The notes under the pieces: generated by a model
What the model saw: the letters and a program-made list of their open reading frames with translations, nothing else
What the model was told of the DNA's origin: nothing
Databases searched by the model: none
Shown here: one piece after another, positions 1 to 7,397 of the stretch
How positions within the stretch are numbered: the first letter of the stretch is position 1
Layout: each line of letters opens with the position of its first letter
Made by a program: the position numbers and the translations under genes
Assembly (NCBI GenBank): GCA_964573885.1
Contig: CAZNLL010000004.1
Span: 6,398-70,397 of the forward strand
Source: CAZNLL01 sp964573885
GTDB lineage: Bacteria > Desulfobacterota > DSM-4660 > Desulfatiglandales > Desulfatiglandaceae
Length of the DNA stretch: 64,000 nt
Direction of reading: 5' to 3'

Positions 1-736
1 CATTTTCACCGGTGAATGCCTTTTGGCCTGTGAGGAGTTCGTAAAAAACACAACCCAGGGAAAAGATATCACTCCGGTTATCGGCCGGCTTTTCCCTTGC
101 CTGCTCTGGAGACATGTAACTGGGAGAGCCGATGATCCCCTCTGCACCCGTCTGCTCCGACTTGACCCGGGCAATGCCGAAGTCGGCTATCTTCACGCGT
201 CCTGATTTGTTCAGCATAATATTGGCGGGCTTGATGTCCCTGTGGATCACGCCTTTTCTATGGGCATAATCAAGGGCCTTGCAGGTGGTGAACACGATCT
301 CAGCGGCCTTGCTCACGGGCAAAAGATGGCCCTTGGTGCAATAGGGCTTGAGGGTGGGCCCGTCCACGTACTCCATGGTCATATAGCAGAAGTCCTTGTA
401 CATGCCCGCATCATAAATGGCCACGATGCTGGGATGCATGAGCCGACCGGCGGATTGGGCCTCGGTAAAAAACTTCTCCCGGTATTTATCCGCCTCCTCC
501 CCTTTTACATGGGCCCCGGGCCGGGTGACCTTGATACCCACCTCCCTCTTGATGTAAGGATCCCGCCCAAGATAAACCACACCCATGCTGCCCTGTCCCA
601 GTTTCTTGAGGATTTCATACCTCCCCAGGGTCTTGATCCCCGAGAGGTCCGCAAGAAACTGGGAATCCACGGTGCTGGGTCTGACCTCTTCCTGGCTCCT
701 GCCTCCGGGCCCTTGATCTTTGTTCTGATCTTTCAC
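1..736 (-). CDS. Ser/Thr protein kinase (PknB type), 3' end outside window
   Basis: Cytoplasmic eukaryote-like protein kinase; about 245 N-terminal residues are present and the gene continues past the left edge. The reverse strand from GTG 734-736 shows the kinase series in order: glycine loop GQGSMGVVYLG, the VGIK lysine (usual form VAIK), catalytic HRDIKPANIM, metal-binding ADFGIAR, then GSPSYMSPEQ of the activation segment. All key residues seen are intact, so it should be active. The GTG start is chosen because GAGGTGAGG precedes it and no in-frame ATG lies before the kinase fold. Substrates and C-terminal sensor domains cannot be judged. The first 40 residues are hydrophilic and show no known domain. 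Confidence 0.93.
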   Translation of the reverse strand, partial: MKDQNKDQGPGGRSQEEVRPSTVDSQFLADLSGIKTLGRYEILKKLGQGSMGVVYLGRDPYIKREVGIKVTRPGAHVKGEEADKYREKFFTEAQSAGRLMHPSIVAIYDAGMYKDFCYMTMEYVDGPTLKPYCTKGHLLPVSKAAEIVFTTCKALDYAHRKGVIHRDIKPANIMLNKSGRVKIADFGIARVKSEQTGAEGIIGSPSYMSPEQAREKPADNRSDIFSLGCVFYELLTGQKAFTGEN

Positions 737-926
737 ACCCTCACCTCAGCCTCTGGTCCCGCAAGTCAAAAGGATTAATCCCTGTCTCTTTCCTATACAC
801 CAATTTGGAGGAAATTTCAAAAAATTCGCCCTTTCCGGGATGAATGAAACGCCGCCAATATTTTCTCTTGACCACTTTCCCTTACAATAATATTGTAACG
901 GAAGTATTTTAAAAAAAATATTGATA

Positions 927-1301
927 ATGTCGAATCCTCTTCTCATCGAAACCCTTTCCCCGGATGCCCCCATTTGTGACCGGCAAAAGAAAATAGACTT
1001 TCTCCAATCCTGTGCTGAGAGCGAGACGAATTTGGTCCTTTTCTCCCGTCGTTATGGGAAGACGGCCCTTGCCCTGCGGGCCCAGTCAATGCCCGCTCAG
1101 AGGGGTTGTGTTACCATCCGCACCCTGGCCGCCTTCCCGGCCGGGGAAATGCTTTCCGGTAAATTCACCGGCAGGTGTGGACTCCCCGCCAGTTCAGTCC
1201 AGTTTGCCCGTGAAAGGCTCAAGGCGGAAAACCTCATCCGGCAGGAGGAACCAAAAGGGATATGGCGCGTTGTGGACCCCGTATTCTCCATGTTGTTGTA
1301 G
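927..1301 (+). pseudogene. Internally deleted archaeal-type AAA ATPase (DUF234 family)
   Basis: A 124-residue ORF that joins two distant parts of one family. Residues 1-50 look like the N-terminus of the ATPases with a DUF234 tail: the family signature DRQKKIDFLQS, then a shortened P-loop, FSRRYGKTALAL. Residues about 75-124 resemble the winged-helix end of the same family (GLPASSVQFARERL, then WRVVDPVFSML). The roughly 200 residues that normally separate them (Walker B, sensor) are missing, as is the C-terminal nuclease-like DUF234 domain. No working ATPase is expected. The ATG at 927 follows an A/T-rich stretch without a clear ribosome site. A DUF234 fragment lies 1.3 kb away on the other strand. 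Confidence 0.6.
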
Positions 1302-1477
1302 CGGCTCTGATCCCTGAAAATGGAGGTGGCCAGCTCGATGCCCTCTACCCGGAAATTGAATAACAGATCCTGCCCCTGACCGGGCTTTCCAGGGCATAAC
1401 CGCGTCAACCAATCGGTGGAGGCCTGTCAATCCGTAAAAAGCCAGAGTAACCGCTCAAGAGGCGAAAGGAGGAAGCC

Positions 1478-2575
1478 ATGAAGGGCAAGGCTGCAATATT
1501 CACGAGACCGGGTGATCCTTTTGAAATAGTGGAATTCACCGTACCCGATCCGGAGCCGGGAGCCATAATCATAAAGGTGCATATGGCGAATATATGCGGT
1601 TCTGATGTGCATACCTGGCACGGCGATCAAAGACTATTCGGCAAAGGGCCATGGATACTTGGACATGAATCCACAGGAACCGTGTACAAGATGGGGCCGG
1701 GGGTCAATGTCGATTCGAGGGGGGAACCCCTCAAAGAGGGTGACAGGGTGGCCTATCAATATTTCAGGCCGTGCGGGAGATGTTATCAATGTGCGGAGGG
1801 TAATGGACTGGCTTGCACGAATTTGTTTATCTCCGGCTACTTTCCCGCACAGGGACCGCGTTATTTCAATGGCGCCTATGGTGAATACTTCTATTTGCAA
1901 CCCGGCATGAGCGTTTTCAAGGTTCCTGATGAGGTTCCAGATCAAGTCATTGCCCCCCTTAACTGTGCGCTGAGCCAGGTGACATTCGGTTTGCATAAAG
2001 CGCATATCAAGTTCGGCGATTCCGTGGTCATTCAAGGCGCGGGCGGTTTGGGATTGAATGCCGCTGCCTTGGCAAAAGAGATGGGCGCAGGGACGGTTAT
2101 CGCCATTGACCAGGAAGAGGAGCGGTTGAAACTGGCAAAAGACTTTGGGGCGGATTTTACCATTGACATTAAACAATATGAATCACCGCGGGATCGCATC
2201 TCCAAGGTCAAAGCGTTGGTTGGAAGGCAAGGCGCTGATATCCTATTGGAATTGGTTGGCCTCCCGGAGGTGGTTGGAGAAGGCATAAATATGCTGAGGG
2301 CCGGAGGCACCTATGTGTGGATCGGGAATATCAACCTGGGTAGAAAAACCGAGATCGCGCCTGCAAGTGTTGTTATGGGCGGTAAGCAAATAATGGGTGT
2401 AGCCTTGTACGAATCCTGGGTGATCCCCAGGCTGTTGACTTATCTCAAAAAGAACTTGCATAAGTATCCCTATGAAAAAGTGATCTCTGACACGTTTAAA
2501 CTCTCGGAGATCAATGAAGCCTTTCGCGCCGCTCATAGCAGGGAGGTGACCAGGGCAAGCATATTAATGGAATAG
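1478..2575 (+). CDS. Zinc-dependent alcohol dehydrogenase family protein (MDR)
   Basis: A 365-residue medium-chain dehydrogenase, the usual length, close to threonine/sorbitol dehydrogenase-like members. The N-terminal GroES-like half has the catalytic zinc region (CGSDVHTWHG, then GHESTGTV) and the four-cysteine structural zinc lobe CGRCYQCAEGNGLAC. The Rossmann half has GAGGLGLNAAALAKEMG followed by an aspartate (VIAIDQ), which favours NAD over NADP. It should oxidise a secondary alcohol or polyol, or reduce the ketone; the substrate is not readable. The start has a strong AAAGGAGG site 7 nt ahead. It stands alone between ATPase fragments, so context gives no pathway. Confidence 0.9.
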   Translation: MKGKAAIFTRPGDPFEIVEFTVPDPEPGAIIIKVHMANICGSDVHTWHGDQRLFGKGPWILGHESTGTVYKMGPGVNVDSRGEPLKEGDRVAYQYFRPCGRCYQCAEGNGLACTNLFISGYFPAQGPRYFNGAYGEYFYLQPGMSVFKVPDEVPDQVIAPLNCALSQVTFGLHKAHIKFGDSVVIQGAGGLGLNAAALAKEMGAGTVIAIDQEEERLKLAKDFGADFTIDIKQYESPRDRISKVKALVGRQGADILLELVGLPEVVGEGINMLRAGGTYVWIGNINLGRKTEIAPASVVMGGKQIMGVALYESWVIPRLLTYLKKNLHKYPYEKVISDTFKLSEINEAFRAAHSREVTRASILME

Positions 2576-2632
2576 AACCATGCTCTTGGATCCGGTGCCG
2601 TCACAGGGGCCCGATCCGGACAGCATCCTCTA

Positions 2633-3043
2633 TCATGGACAGTTGCGGCCCCATGTCTCATGCCAGAAATTTGTCCTTATGGCATCGGTGAATCCGCTCT
2701 TGCTGAACAACATGAACCGGTCTGTATGCCCATCCCTGTGCCAGTCAACCTGATGGGATTTTCTTTTCAGATCGTCATGCACATTCACCCCTACCTTTTT
2801 CTTGCTCCATTTGCACCCGCCAAAATAGGCCGTCCGGGTCTCCTCGTCCAGAGCGACCAGATCTATCTCATCGCTCCTGGACCACCACTGGCCGATGGCT
2901 GTAAACTGCATCCGGTCCTCCTCCATCAGACCCAGGCAGATTTCCCTGCACACCGCCTCGTAGGCCAGCGAAATGTCCTGTTCCAGGGCTCCCCCGACGA
3001 GGCCTGCTACATACTCGGCCTTCCCGATTTCGAGCCGGCACAA
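2633..3043 (-). pseudogene. DUF234 C-terminal fragment of an ATPase
   Basis: About 136 codons matching only the C-terminal DUF234 part of archaeal-type ATPases: YEAVCREICLGL, then WWSRSDEIDLVAL and CKWSKKKVGVNV (a restriction-endonuclease-like E-I-D ... C-K arrangement), ending FSKSGFTDAI. A stop codon at 3074-3076 closes the frame upstream, and no ATPase domain is found there. It is therefore a truncated remnant. It may be the missing tail of the deleted ATPase at 927-1301, separated and inverted by rearrangement, or a remnant of a second copy. The DUF234 core looks well conserved, so the truncation may be recent. Confidence 0.6.
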
Positions 3044-3135
3044 AGTAAAAACAGGGCATGGTTGGCAAGAATGTTACCAGGGGGCTGGGGTTTTTCTCCC
3101 GCGGCCGCCAAGGATATAAGGTGCCCGGGCATTCA

Positions 3136-3642
3136 TCACTTTGGACCGGGGTTCTGGGAAAGGATCTTTTCCTGAATTTCTTTGATCTTGGCATGGTTCA
3201 GGATCTTCATGAACTTGGGGTCCGCCATAAGCGCAGCAACATCACCTGATTGTATGGCCGCCAGAATGTCAGGGTCCTTCAGGAGGGCCTGCACCTCGGG
3301 ATCGTTTTGAAGGGACAGGATCAGGGGCATCACTTCTTTGTTTTGCATGATAGACCTCTGGAGTTCCTCTATATCCGGGGGCGGAGATGCGCCCGTTCTG
3401 CCAGAAACACCCTTGGCTGGAGCACCTTCGGATGCAGGGCGGATGCCCCGTATGGCGGATCCTTTCACCTCCACGACCCCCAGACTCTTGGTCCGGACCC
3501 TGTAGACCCCGTCCGCTTGAGAAATGATCTCTCCTACAATAACGCCCCCGTCCTTCAGTTCGATCTCAGTGATGTGACCTGCCAGTACCGGAGGGGTCAG
3601 GCTCATCAAAAAAAACAAGAGACATGTAATAAAGGCTTTCAT
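3136..3642 (-). CDS. Exported protein with STI1-like DP motif
   Basis: A 168-residue protein starting at MKAFITCLLFF with GGGAGGAG 6 nt ahead; a longer in-frame start 42 nt upstream has no ribosome site. Residues 1-21 form a signal peptide ending at about VLAG, so it should act in the periplasm. Residues 22-60 (ELKDGGVIVGEIISQ ... GVVEVK) look like a small SH3-like beta domain often seen in exported Desulfobacterota proteins. Residues about 100-155 (NDPEVQALLKDPDILAAI, then DPKFMKIL) resemble the STI1/DP helical repeat of co-chaperones. No enzyme motif is visible. A role in envelope protein handling is a guess. Confidence 0.75.
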   Translation of the reverse strand: MKAFITCLLFFLMSLTPPVLAGHITEIELKDGGVIVGEIISQADGVYRVRTKSLGVVEVKGSAIRGIRPASEGAPAKGVSGRTGASPPPDIEELQRSIMQNKEVMPLILSLQNDPEVQALLKDPDILAAIQSGDVAALMADPKFMKILNHAKIKEIQEKILSQNPGPK

Positions 3643-3699
3643 AGCAGCTCCTCCCAATGGTTCCGATACTATCTTCCCGGCCATGGGGTGTCAAGGCAA

Positions 3700-3710
3700 G
3701 GGGTCAGGCC
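3700..3710 (+). repeat. Left GGGGTC-type end of mobile island
   Basis: GGGGTCAGGCC on the plus strand. Its near-exact inverse, GGCCCGACCCC, lies at 5479-5489, and a related copy, GGGGTCAAGTCT, lies at 5216-5227. Such ends are common next to Y1/REP-type transposase genes in Desulfobacterota (general knowledge). Here they bracket two transposase remnants. Confidence 0.45.
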
Positions 3711-3795
3711 TCATTCTTATTTTGCCTCATATCTCTTATCCACCATGTCCTGGCGATTTTCACGGATGACGTTAAAATGGTATCCCTACTTTTCT

Positions 3796-3990
3796 TTAAT
3801 GCATTGCCATTTGGCATCCCTGCCTTTGCCCAGCATCTCTCAGGCGTTCGCGGAGTTCATAGGTTCCTTCACTTCCAACAACCCTTCGATCTTTCCCCTT
3901 GATTCCAAGCTTTTTCAGTGTAGTCTCAACAAATGATTTACTTCCAACAGCTATGCTCTCCGTCCACTTACTATTTCTTGATTGGTTTCC
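3796..3990 (-). pseudogene. Transposase remnant (Y1/REP-associated type), 3' part
   Basis: Reading the minus strand, an open stretch ends at TAA 3796-3798. It contains KWTESIAVGSKSFVETTLKK followed by LGIKGKDRRVVGSEGTYELRE. This is the typical C-terminal part of REP-associated Y1 transposases (W-T-E-S-I-A-V-G ... Y-E-L-R-E). Upstream coding potential continues in a different frame (SCRRRVKEDLARRKPIKK, then stop), which points to a frameshift, and the catalytic His-hydrophobic-His half is absent. It is a dead fragment. No longer ORF is recovered here because of these breaks. Confidence 0.5.
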
Positions 3991-4063
3991 TCCTAGCGAG
4001 ATCCTCTTTCACCCTCCTTCGGCAGGATTCTTGTAACTCTTTTATGTCTTTCATTTGAAATAG

Positions 4064-4144
4064 CGGTATAACGGTCCGTATAACCGGCTGGCAATGGAGA
4101 GTGCAGCGGAATTGCCAGTCCGAGTTGATGCGGTTGTTATACCG
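4064..4144 (-). other. attC-like recombination site behind rhuM
   Basis: An 81-nt imperfect palindrome beginning 12 nt after the rhuM stop. Outer arms CGGTATAAC (4136-4144, read on minus) and GTTATACCG (4064-4072) pair over 9 bp, the R''/R' boxes with the TAAC/GTTA core. Inner arms CTGGCAAT and ATTGCCAG pair over 8 bp around a 15-nt loop. Between them CCGCAT and ATACGG pair with one mismatch, and a single A is left bulged. Short R boxes, long L boxes, extrahelical base and a position just 3' of a gene all match integron attC sites. No integron integrase is in the window. Confidence 0.5.
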
Positions 4145-4156
4145 TTTCTTATGCCA

Positions 4157-5158
4157 TTATTTTTTATGTTTCTTGATTGTGTCCTCAATTTCCTGAATAT
4201 CTTGTTTGTCCGCCAGATCTGCTTCATAGGCCTTCCTGCGGGCAGCAAATTCGGCATAGATCTCTCTGACCTTTTGTTCCATTTCCGCATTGGAGATTGC
4301 GCCTTTACCAGTAAGTACCTTTTTATCGTTTAATTCCAGAATGCGGTGCACATTTTCCTGCCAGAAGGACATGGGAATATCCAGGCGGTTTTTGGCGCGT
4401 AACTCGGCTGTTTCCAGAAAGATGACCACCAAGCGGTTCAGGGTGTCGATCTCATCTTTGCTGAGATAATTCTTGGCGATAAGAATATCCTGTTTGCGGA
4501 CAATCGAGCCTTTCCACGAGGTGAGCGCCATATTTTCCTTTGACGCATCCGCCCTGGATACGATAATTTCGGCGGCTGTTCTGCCGGTAACGGCATAGAG
4601 CAGTTTGTTCTGTGTTTCGGCAAAAAACATCTGCGTGGCTTTGTCGGTGGGGTCATAATCGCTGCTCAAGGCAAAGAGATCCCGAATTTTCTGGTAAAAG
4701 CGCTTTTCCGAGGCTCGGATATCCCGGATGCGTTCCAGCAGTTCGTCAAAATAGTCCGGGCGACCGTCGGGATTTTTCAGGCGCTCGTCATCCATGACAA
4801 AGCCCTTGACCATGTATTCCTTGAGGTTGCGGTTGGCCCAGATCCGAAACTGGGTTCCCCGCTTGCTCCGCACCCGGAAGCCGATGGCCAGAACCATGTC
4901 CAGGGCGTAAAAGGTGACCTTGTATTGTTTGCCGTCGGCGGCAGTTGTTAAGTAATCCTTAACAACTGAATTTGGCTCTAATTCCCCTTCTTTCAGTATG
5001 TTAGAGATGTGCATACTGATATTCGGCACCGAGGTGTCAAAAAGTTCGGCGATCTGGCTCTGGTTCATCCAGACCGTGCCGTCTTTGGCGTACAGGGAAA
5101 CAGAGGCTTTGCCGTCAATGGTGTTGTAAATGATGATGTTTTTTTTGTCCTCGCTCAC
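4157..5158 (-). CDS. RhuM family protein
   Basis: A 333-residue cytoplasmic protein of the Virulence_RhuM family, full length. Visible family features: N-terminal IIIYNTIDGKASVSLYAKDG, the DNA-binding-like WMNQSQIAELFDTS, then TFYALDMVLAIGFRVRS and the mid-region FFAETQNKLLYAVTGRTAAE. RhuM genes are accessory and often sit inside type I restriction-modification loci; their biochemical role is not settled. The GTG start (5156-5158) overlaps the stop of the upstream reading frame (GTGA) and has GAAGGGG ahead of it. That upstream frame ends in a methyltransferase-like tail, so this copy probably came from a restriction-modification operon now mostly lost. Confidence 0.88.
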   Translation of the reverse strand: MSEDKKNIIIYNTIDGKASVSLYAKDGTVWMNQSQIAELFDTSVPNISMHISNILKEGELEPNSVVKDYLTTAADGKQYKVTFYALDMVLAIGFRVRSKRGTQFRIWANRNLKEYMVKGFVMDDERLKNPDGRPDYFDELLERIRDIRASEKRFYQKIRDLFALSSDYDPTDKATQMFFAETQNKLLYAVTGRTAAEIIVSRADASKENMALTSWKGSIVRKQDILIAKNYLSKDEIDTLNRLVVIFLETAELRAKNRLDIPMSFWQENVHRILELNDKKVLTGKGAISNAEMEQKVREIYAEFAARRKAYEADLADKQDIQEIEDTIKKHKK

Positions 5159-5451
5159 GCTGTTTCCCCTTCTACTATCTTGATCTCTTCATCCGTTAGG
5201 CAGTAGTAATGGGATGGGGTCAAGTCTGCCTTTGACTCATGGTTAAGCCGAATTTCAATTTGTCCATCCTTTTTCTCAGTTTTCGATCCACAGCGGCCCT
5301 TATGTTTTGTCCTTTCAATCACCGAGCTAACAGAACTGTAATTCTGAATGCCGAACTCTCGGCCGATTTTCTCCGACTCATGTACAATAACTGACTTTTT
5401 GCCACCAAAAAGCTCATTATAGGCCCGTTTCCGGGGGTCATTTTCCCGCTT
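5155..5451 (-). pseudogene. Transposase fragment joined to methyltransferase tail
   Basis: A 98-codon open frame with no usable start, made of two unrelated parts. The first about 50 residues (NDPRKRAYNELFGGKKSV, then IGREFGIQNYSSVSSVIERT) match the C-terminal DnaA-like helix-turn-helix of Y1 transposases. The last about 18 residues (HYYCLTDEEIKIVEGETA) resemble the extreme C-terminus of DNA methyltransferases of restriction-modification systems. The joint falls at the GGGGTC-type end at 5216-5227. The frame ends in TGA overlapping the GTG of rhuM, so the methyltransferase was probably translationally coupled to rhuM before it was destroyed. Confidence 0.5.
5216..5227 (+). repeat. Internal GGGGTC-type element end
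   Basis: GGGGTCAAGTCT, same orientation as the copy at 3700-3710 and inverse to that at 5479-5489. It marks the junction between transposase-derived and methyltransferase-derived sequence in the fused frame 5155-5451. The 270-bp piece between 5216 and 5489 could be a small non-autonomous element with a transposase tail inside. Confidence 0.4.
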
Positions 5452-5959
5452 TTACCCGTGAGATTAGATAATTACCGTGGCCCGACCCCATTTCGATTTC
5501 GCATTTCACATTGTCCGGATCAGGGGCGTCTACGGGTACAATGCACCCGAGCCTGGTTCCGTCGGCACAGGGGACGGTGTGGCCGTGACCCGCGAAAAAG
5601 ACAAAAAGGGCGTTATTCGGATCTTCCCCGGGTCCTTCTACCGGGCCATAAAAGGCCTTGCTCAATTCTTCGCTGTCCGGGTTCAAGACCAGCTTGACCT
5701 TAAACCCCAGCTTTTTAAGGGCCCCAGCCACCTCCTTTGCATCCCGCACCGCTCCCTTGAGCCGGCCCAAGCGGGAATCCCGGTATTCACCGCACCCGAT
5801 GACCAGGGCGTGGCAGCCCGAGTAAAGCCGGATCTCCCGTTCCCCGCCGTCCGATGTCCGGGCCTTTACCTTGATGCCCCGGGTGGAGGCGGACCCAGTC
5901 CAGGCCATACATAAGACCAGCCCGAGCGACACCATGAATCCTGGAAGCCACCTTTTCAT
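5438..5959 (-). pseudogene. Metacaspase-like peptidase C14, truncated
   Basis: Exported caspase-fold protein cut short by an insertion. From ATG 5957-5959 (AGAGGAG ahead) residues 1-25 are a signal peptide (KRWLPGFMVSLGLVLCMAWT). The caspase fold follows: HALVIGCGEYRD, GAVRDAKEVAGALKKLGF, and the catalytic histidine in FVFFAGHGHT. The next elements of the family start (GCIVPVDAPDPDN), but homology stops at about 5490, exactly at a GGGGTC-type end. The rest of the frame (MGSGHGNYLISRVKAGK) is foreign. The catalytic cysteine segment (D-x-C-F/H-S-G) is missing, so the product should be inactive. Confidence 0.75.
5479..5489 (-). repeat. Right GGGGTC-type end of mobile island
   Basis: Plus-strand GGCCCGACCCC, i.e. 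GGGGTCGGGCC on the minus strand. It differs by one base from the inverse of the end at 3700-3710. Metacaspase homology stops here. Confidence 0.45.
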
Positions 5960-6191
5960 GGATCTTTCTCCTCTTGAATTACCGCTTTTCGGACTTGACA
6001 CAACTGCACCCCGATTTTACCCGCCCGGTCTAAACCGATCCGGGTGATCACGGCCGTGTGCATCCCTGTTTCAAGCCGCAGGATGGGGAGGGATGCGTCC
6101 TCAGGAACATAAATGTTGTGGAATGGTTTTGGAAGAATTCCGGGGCGATATTACAAAATTTAACGGGGAATTTCAAGAACCTTGACATTTC

Positions 6192-6279
6192 TGGTGCCTG
6201 GGGCGGGAATCGAACCCGCACGGGGCACAGCCCCAAGGGATTTTAAGTCCCTTGCGTCTACCTATTCCGCCACCCAGGC
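6192..6279 (-). tRNA. tRNA-Leu (UAA)
   Basis: An 88-nt class II tRNA on the minus strand with an encoded CCA end (TGG at 6192-6194 of the plus strand). The 7-bp acceptor stem is GCCTGGG/CCCAGGC. The anticodon loop CTTAAAA gives anticodon UAA (6243-6245). A long variable arm (TTGGGGCTGTGCCCC) and the T-loop GGTTCGATTCC are visible. It reads the rare leucine codon UUA. It sits between the truncated metacaspase gene and the PHP gene, close to the mobile island. Confidence 0.97.
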
Positions 6280-6323
6280 AACAGGGTAAGTATATTTTAC
6301 GGGGTGGCGTTGTCAAGCCGTGT

Positions 6324-7397
6324 TTATCCGGATGAGCGCAGGTAGATGGGATTTGAAAAGATCCAGGGCCGCCAGCCGAAAAGAAATACCCGGCGGTACA
6401 CCTCCACCCTGTATACCCCGGCCCGGGACACCCGGTAAAGGGCCTCCCGGCCCTTCCACTCGCCCACCACCTGCCCGTCTTTTAAGAGCCTGATCTTGCC
6501 CCCCTGTCCCGGGGTGCGTATGACCAGGGTGCCGGGCTCCAAACTCTCTTCCTGACCCATCTCAATCCGGCCTCCCTGATCCAAGTGGTAATGGAACCTG
6601 AACCCCCTGGCCGGGGCGAGATGCTCATGGGCGATGTATAGCCTCCCCTCCCGCATGGCCTCGTAAACGACTGCCTTGGCCGTTGCCAGATCCCTGGGCG
6701 GCCTTTTCTTGAGGAGGACATGGACATTAATCGAGTTGAGCAGGTAGTTGTAGGTAAGGGGCGTAAATCGAATGGCCCCCCACTTTAAAAAAGACCCATG
6801 GGCGTCAGACCCGCCCACGGCCGCCACCCGTCTCTCCTGGCAGGCCTGGTCCCAGAAGCAAAGGGTCTTTGCGCTCGGCCCTTTTAACAATCCTGTCTTG
6901 AAAAGGAGATACAAAAATCCATGAAAGGGCGTCTTGACCCTTTCTTTCCATCGGGAGGAAAAATTCCAGATACAGATGCCTGTATATCCTTTTACAGACA
7001 GGTCGTTCCAGGTGTAGGCCACCGACCTCTCCAGGAAGGGCATCCCCTTTTCAAAGGGATGGGCCAGGAACCCAAACCCCCCCTGTTTCCTGACCCGGTC
7101 AATCACCTCCTGGGGCTTGAGGGTGGCATCCGGCTCCCATTGCCTCAGATTACAGGCCAGATAGTGATGAAAGCGCTCCCCGATTTCCAGCCCCACCAGG
7201 ACGAGGAGGTCATCATGGAACCCCTCTTCTTCCACGGGGAGGCGTTTCGCCATATAGTCGTGATCATTGAAGATGACAAAATCAAGGCCCGCCCCGTGTG
7301 CAACCCGGGCGATTTCCGCCACCGTGGCCGCCCCGTCTGAATACACGGAGTGGACGTGGAGGTTTCCCGCATAGTCTATGTAGGGGTCAGCCTTCAT
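6324..7397 (-). CDS. PHP-domain phosphoesterase family protein
   Basis: A 357-residue metal-dependent hydrolase-like protein. The N-terminus has the PHP motif 1 histidines in NLHVHSVYSDGA, then FNDHDY, a central FLAHPFE histidine and VGGSDAHG, which together form the usual trinuclear metal site. Residues about 270-357 form a beta-rich tail (PGTLVIRTPG, YRVEVYRR). The substrate is unknown; the family includes histidinol phosphatase-like and nucleic-acid-acting enzymes. The ATG at 7395-7397 overlaps the stop of the permease gene (ATGA), so it is translationally coupled to the ABC exporter. A longer in-frame start 105 nt upstream would overlap the permease gene and lacks support. Confidence 0.85.
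   Translation of the reverse strand: MKADPYIDYAGNLHVHSVYSDGAATVAEIARVAHGAGLDFVIFNDHDYMAKRLPVEEEGFHDDLLVLVGLEIGERFHHYLACNLRQWEPDATLKPQEVIDRVRKQGGFGFLAHPFEKGMPFLERSVAYTWNDLSVKGYTGICIWNFSSRWKERVKTPFHGFLYLLFKTGLLKGPSAKTLCFWDQACQERRVAAVGGSDAHGSFLKWGAIRFTPLTYNYLLNSINVHVLLKKRPPRDLATAKAVVYEAMREGRLYIAHEHLAPARGFRFHYHLDQGGRIEMGQEESLEPGTLVIRTPGQGGKIRLLKDGQVVGEWKGREALYRVSRAGVYRVEVYRRVFLFGWRPWIFSNPIYLRSSG

Noticed and set aside
1097..1408. A 103-codon minus-strand frame containing FNFRVEGIELATSIFRDQSR
   Set aside because: The stretch looks somewhat protein-like, but it overlaps the ATPase remnant, has no start signal, and I recognise no family. It could be a small gene remnant; not supportable.
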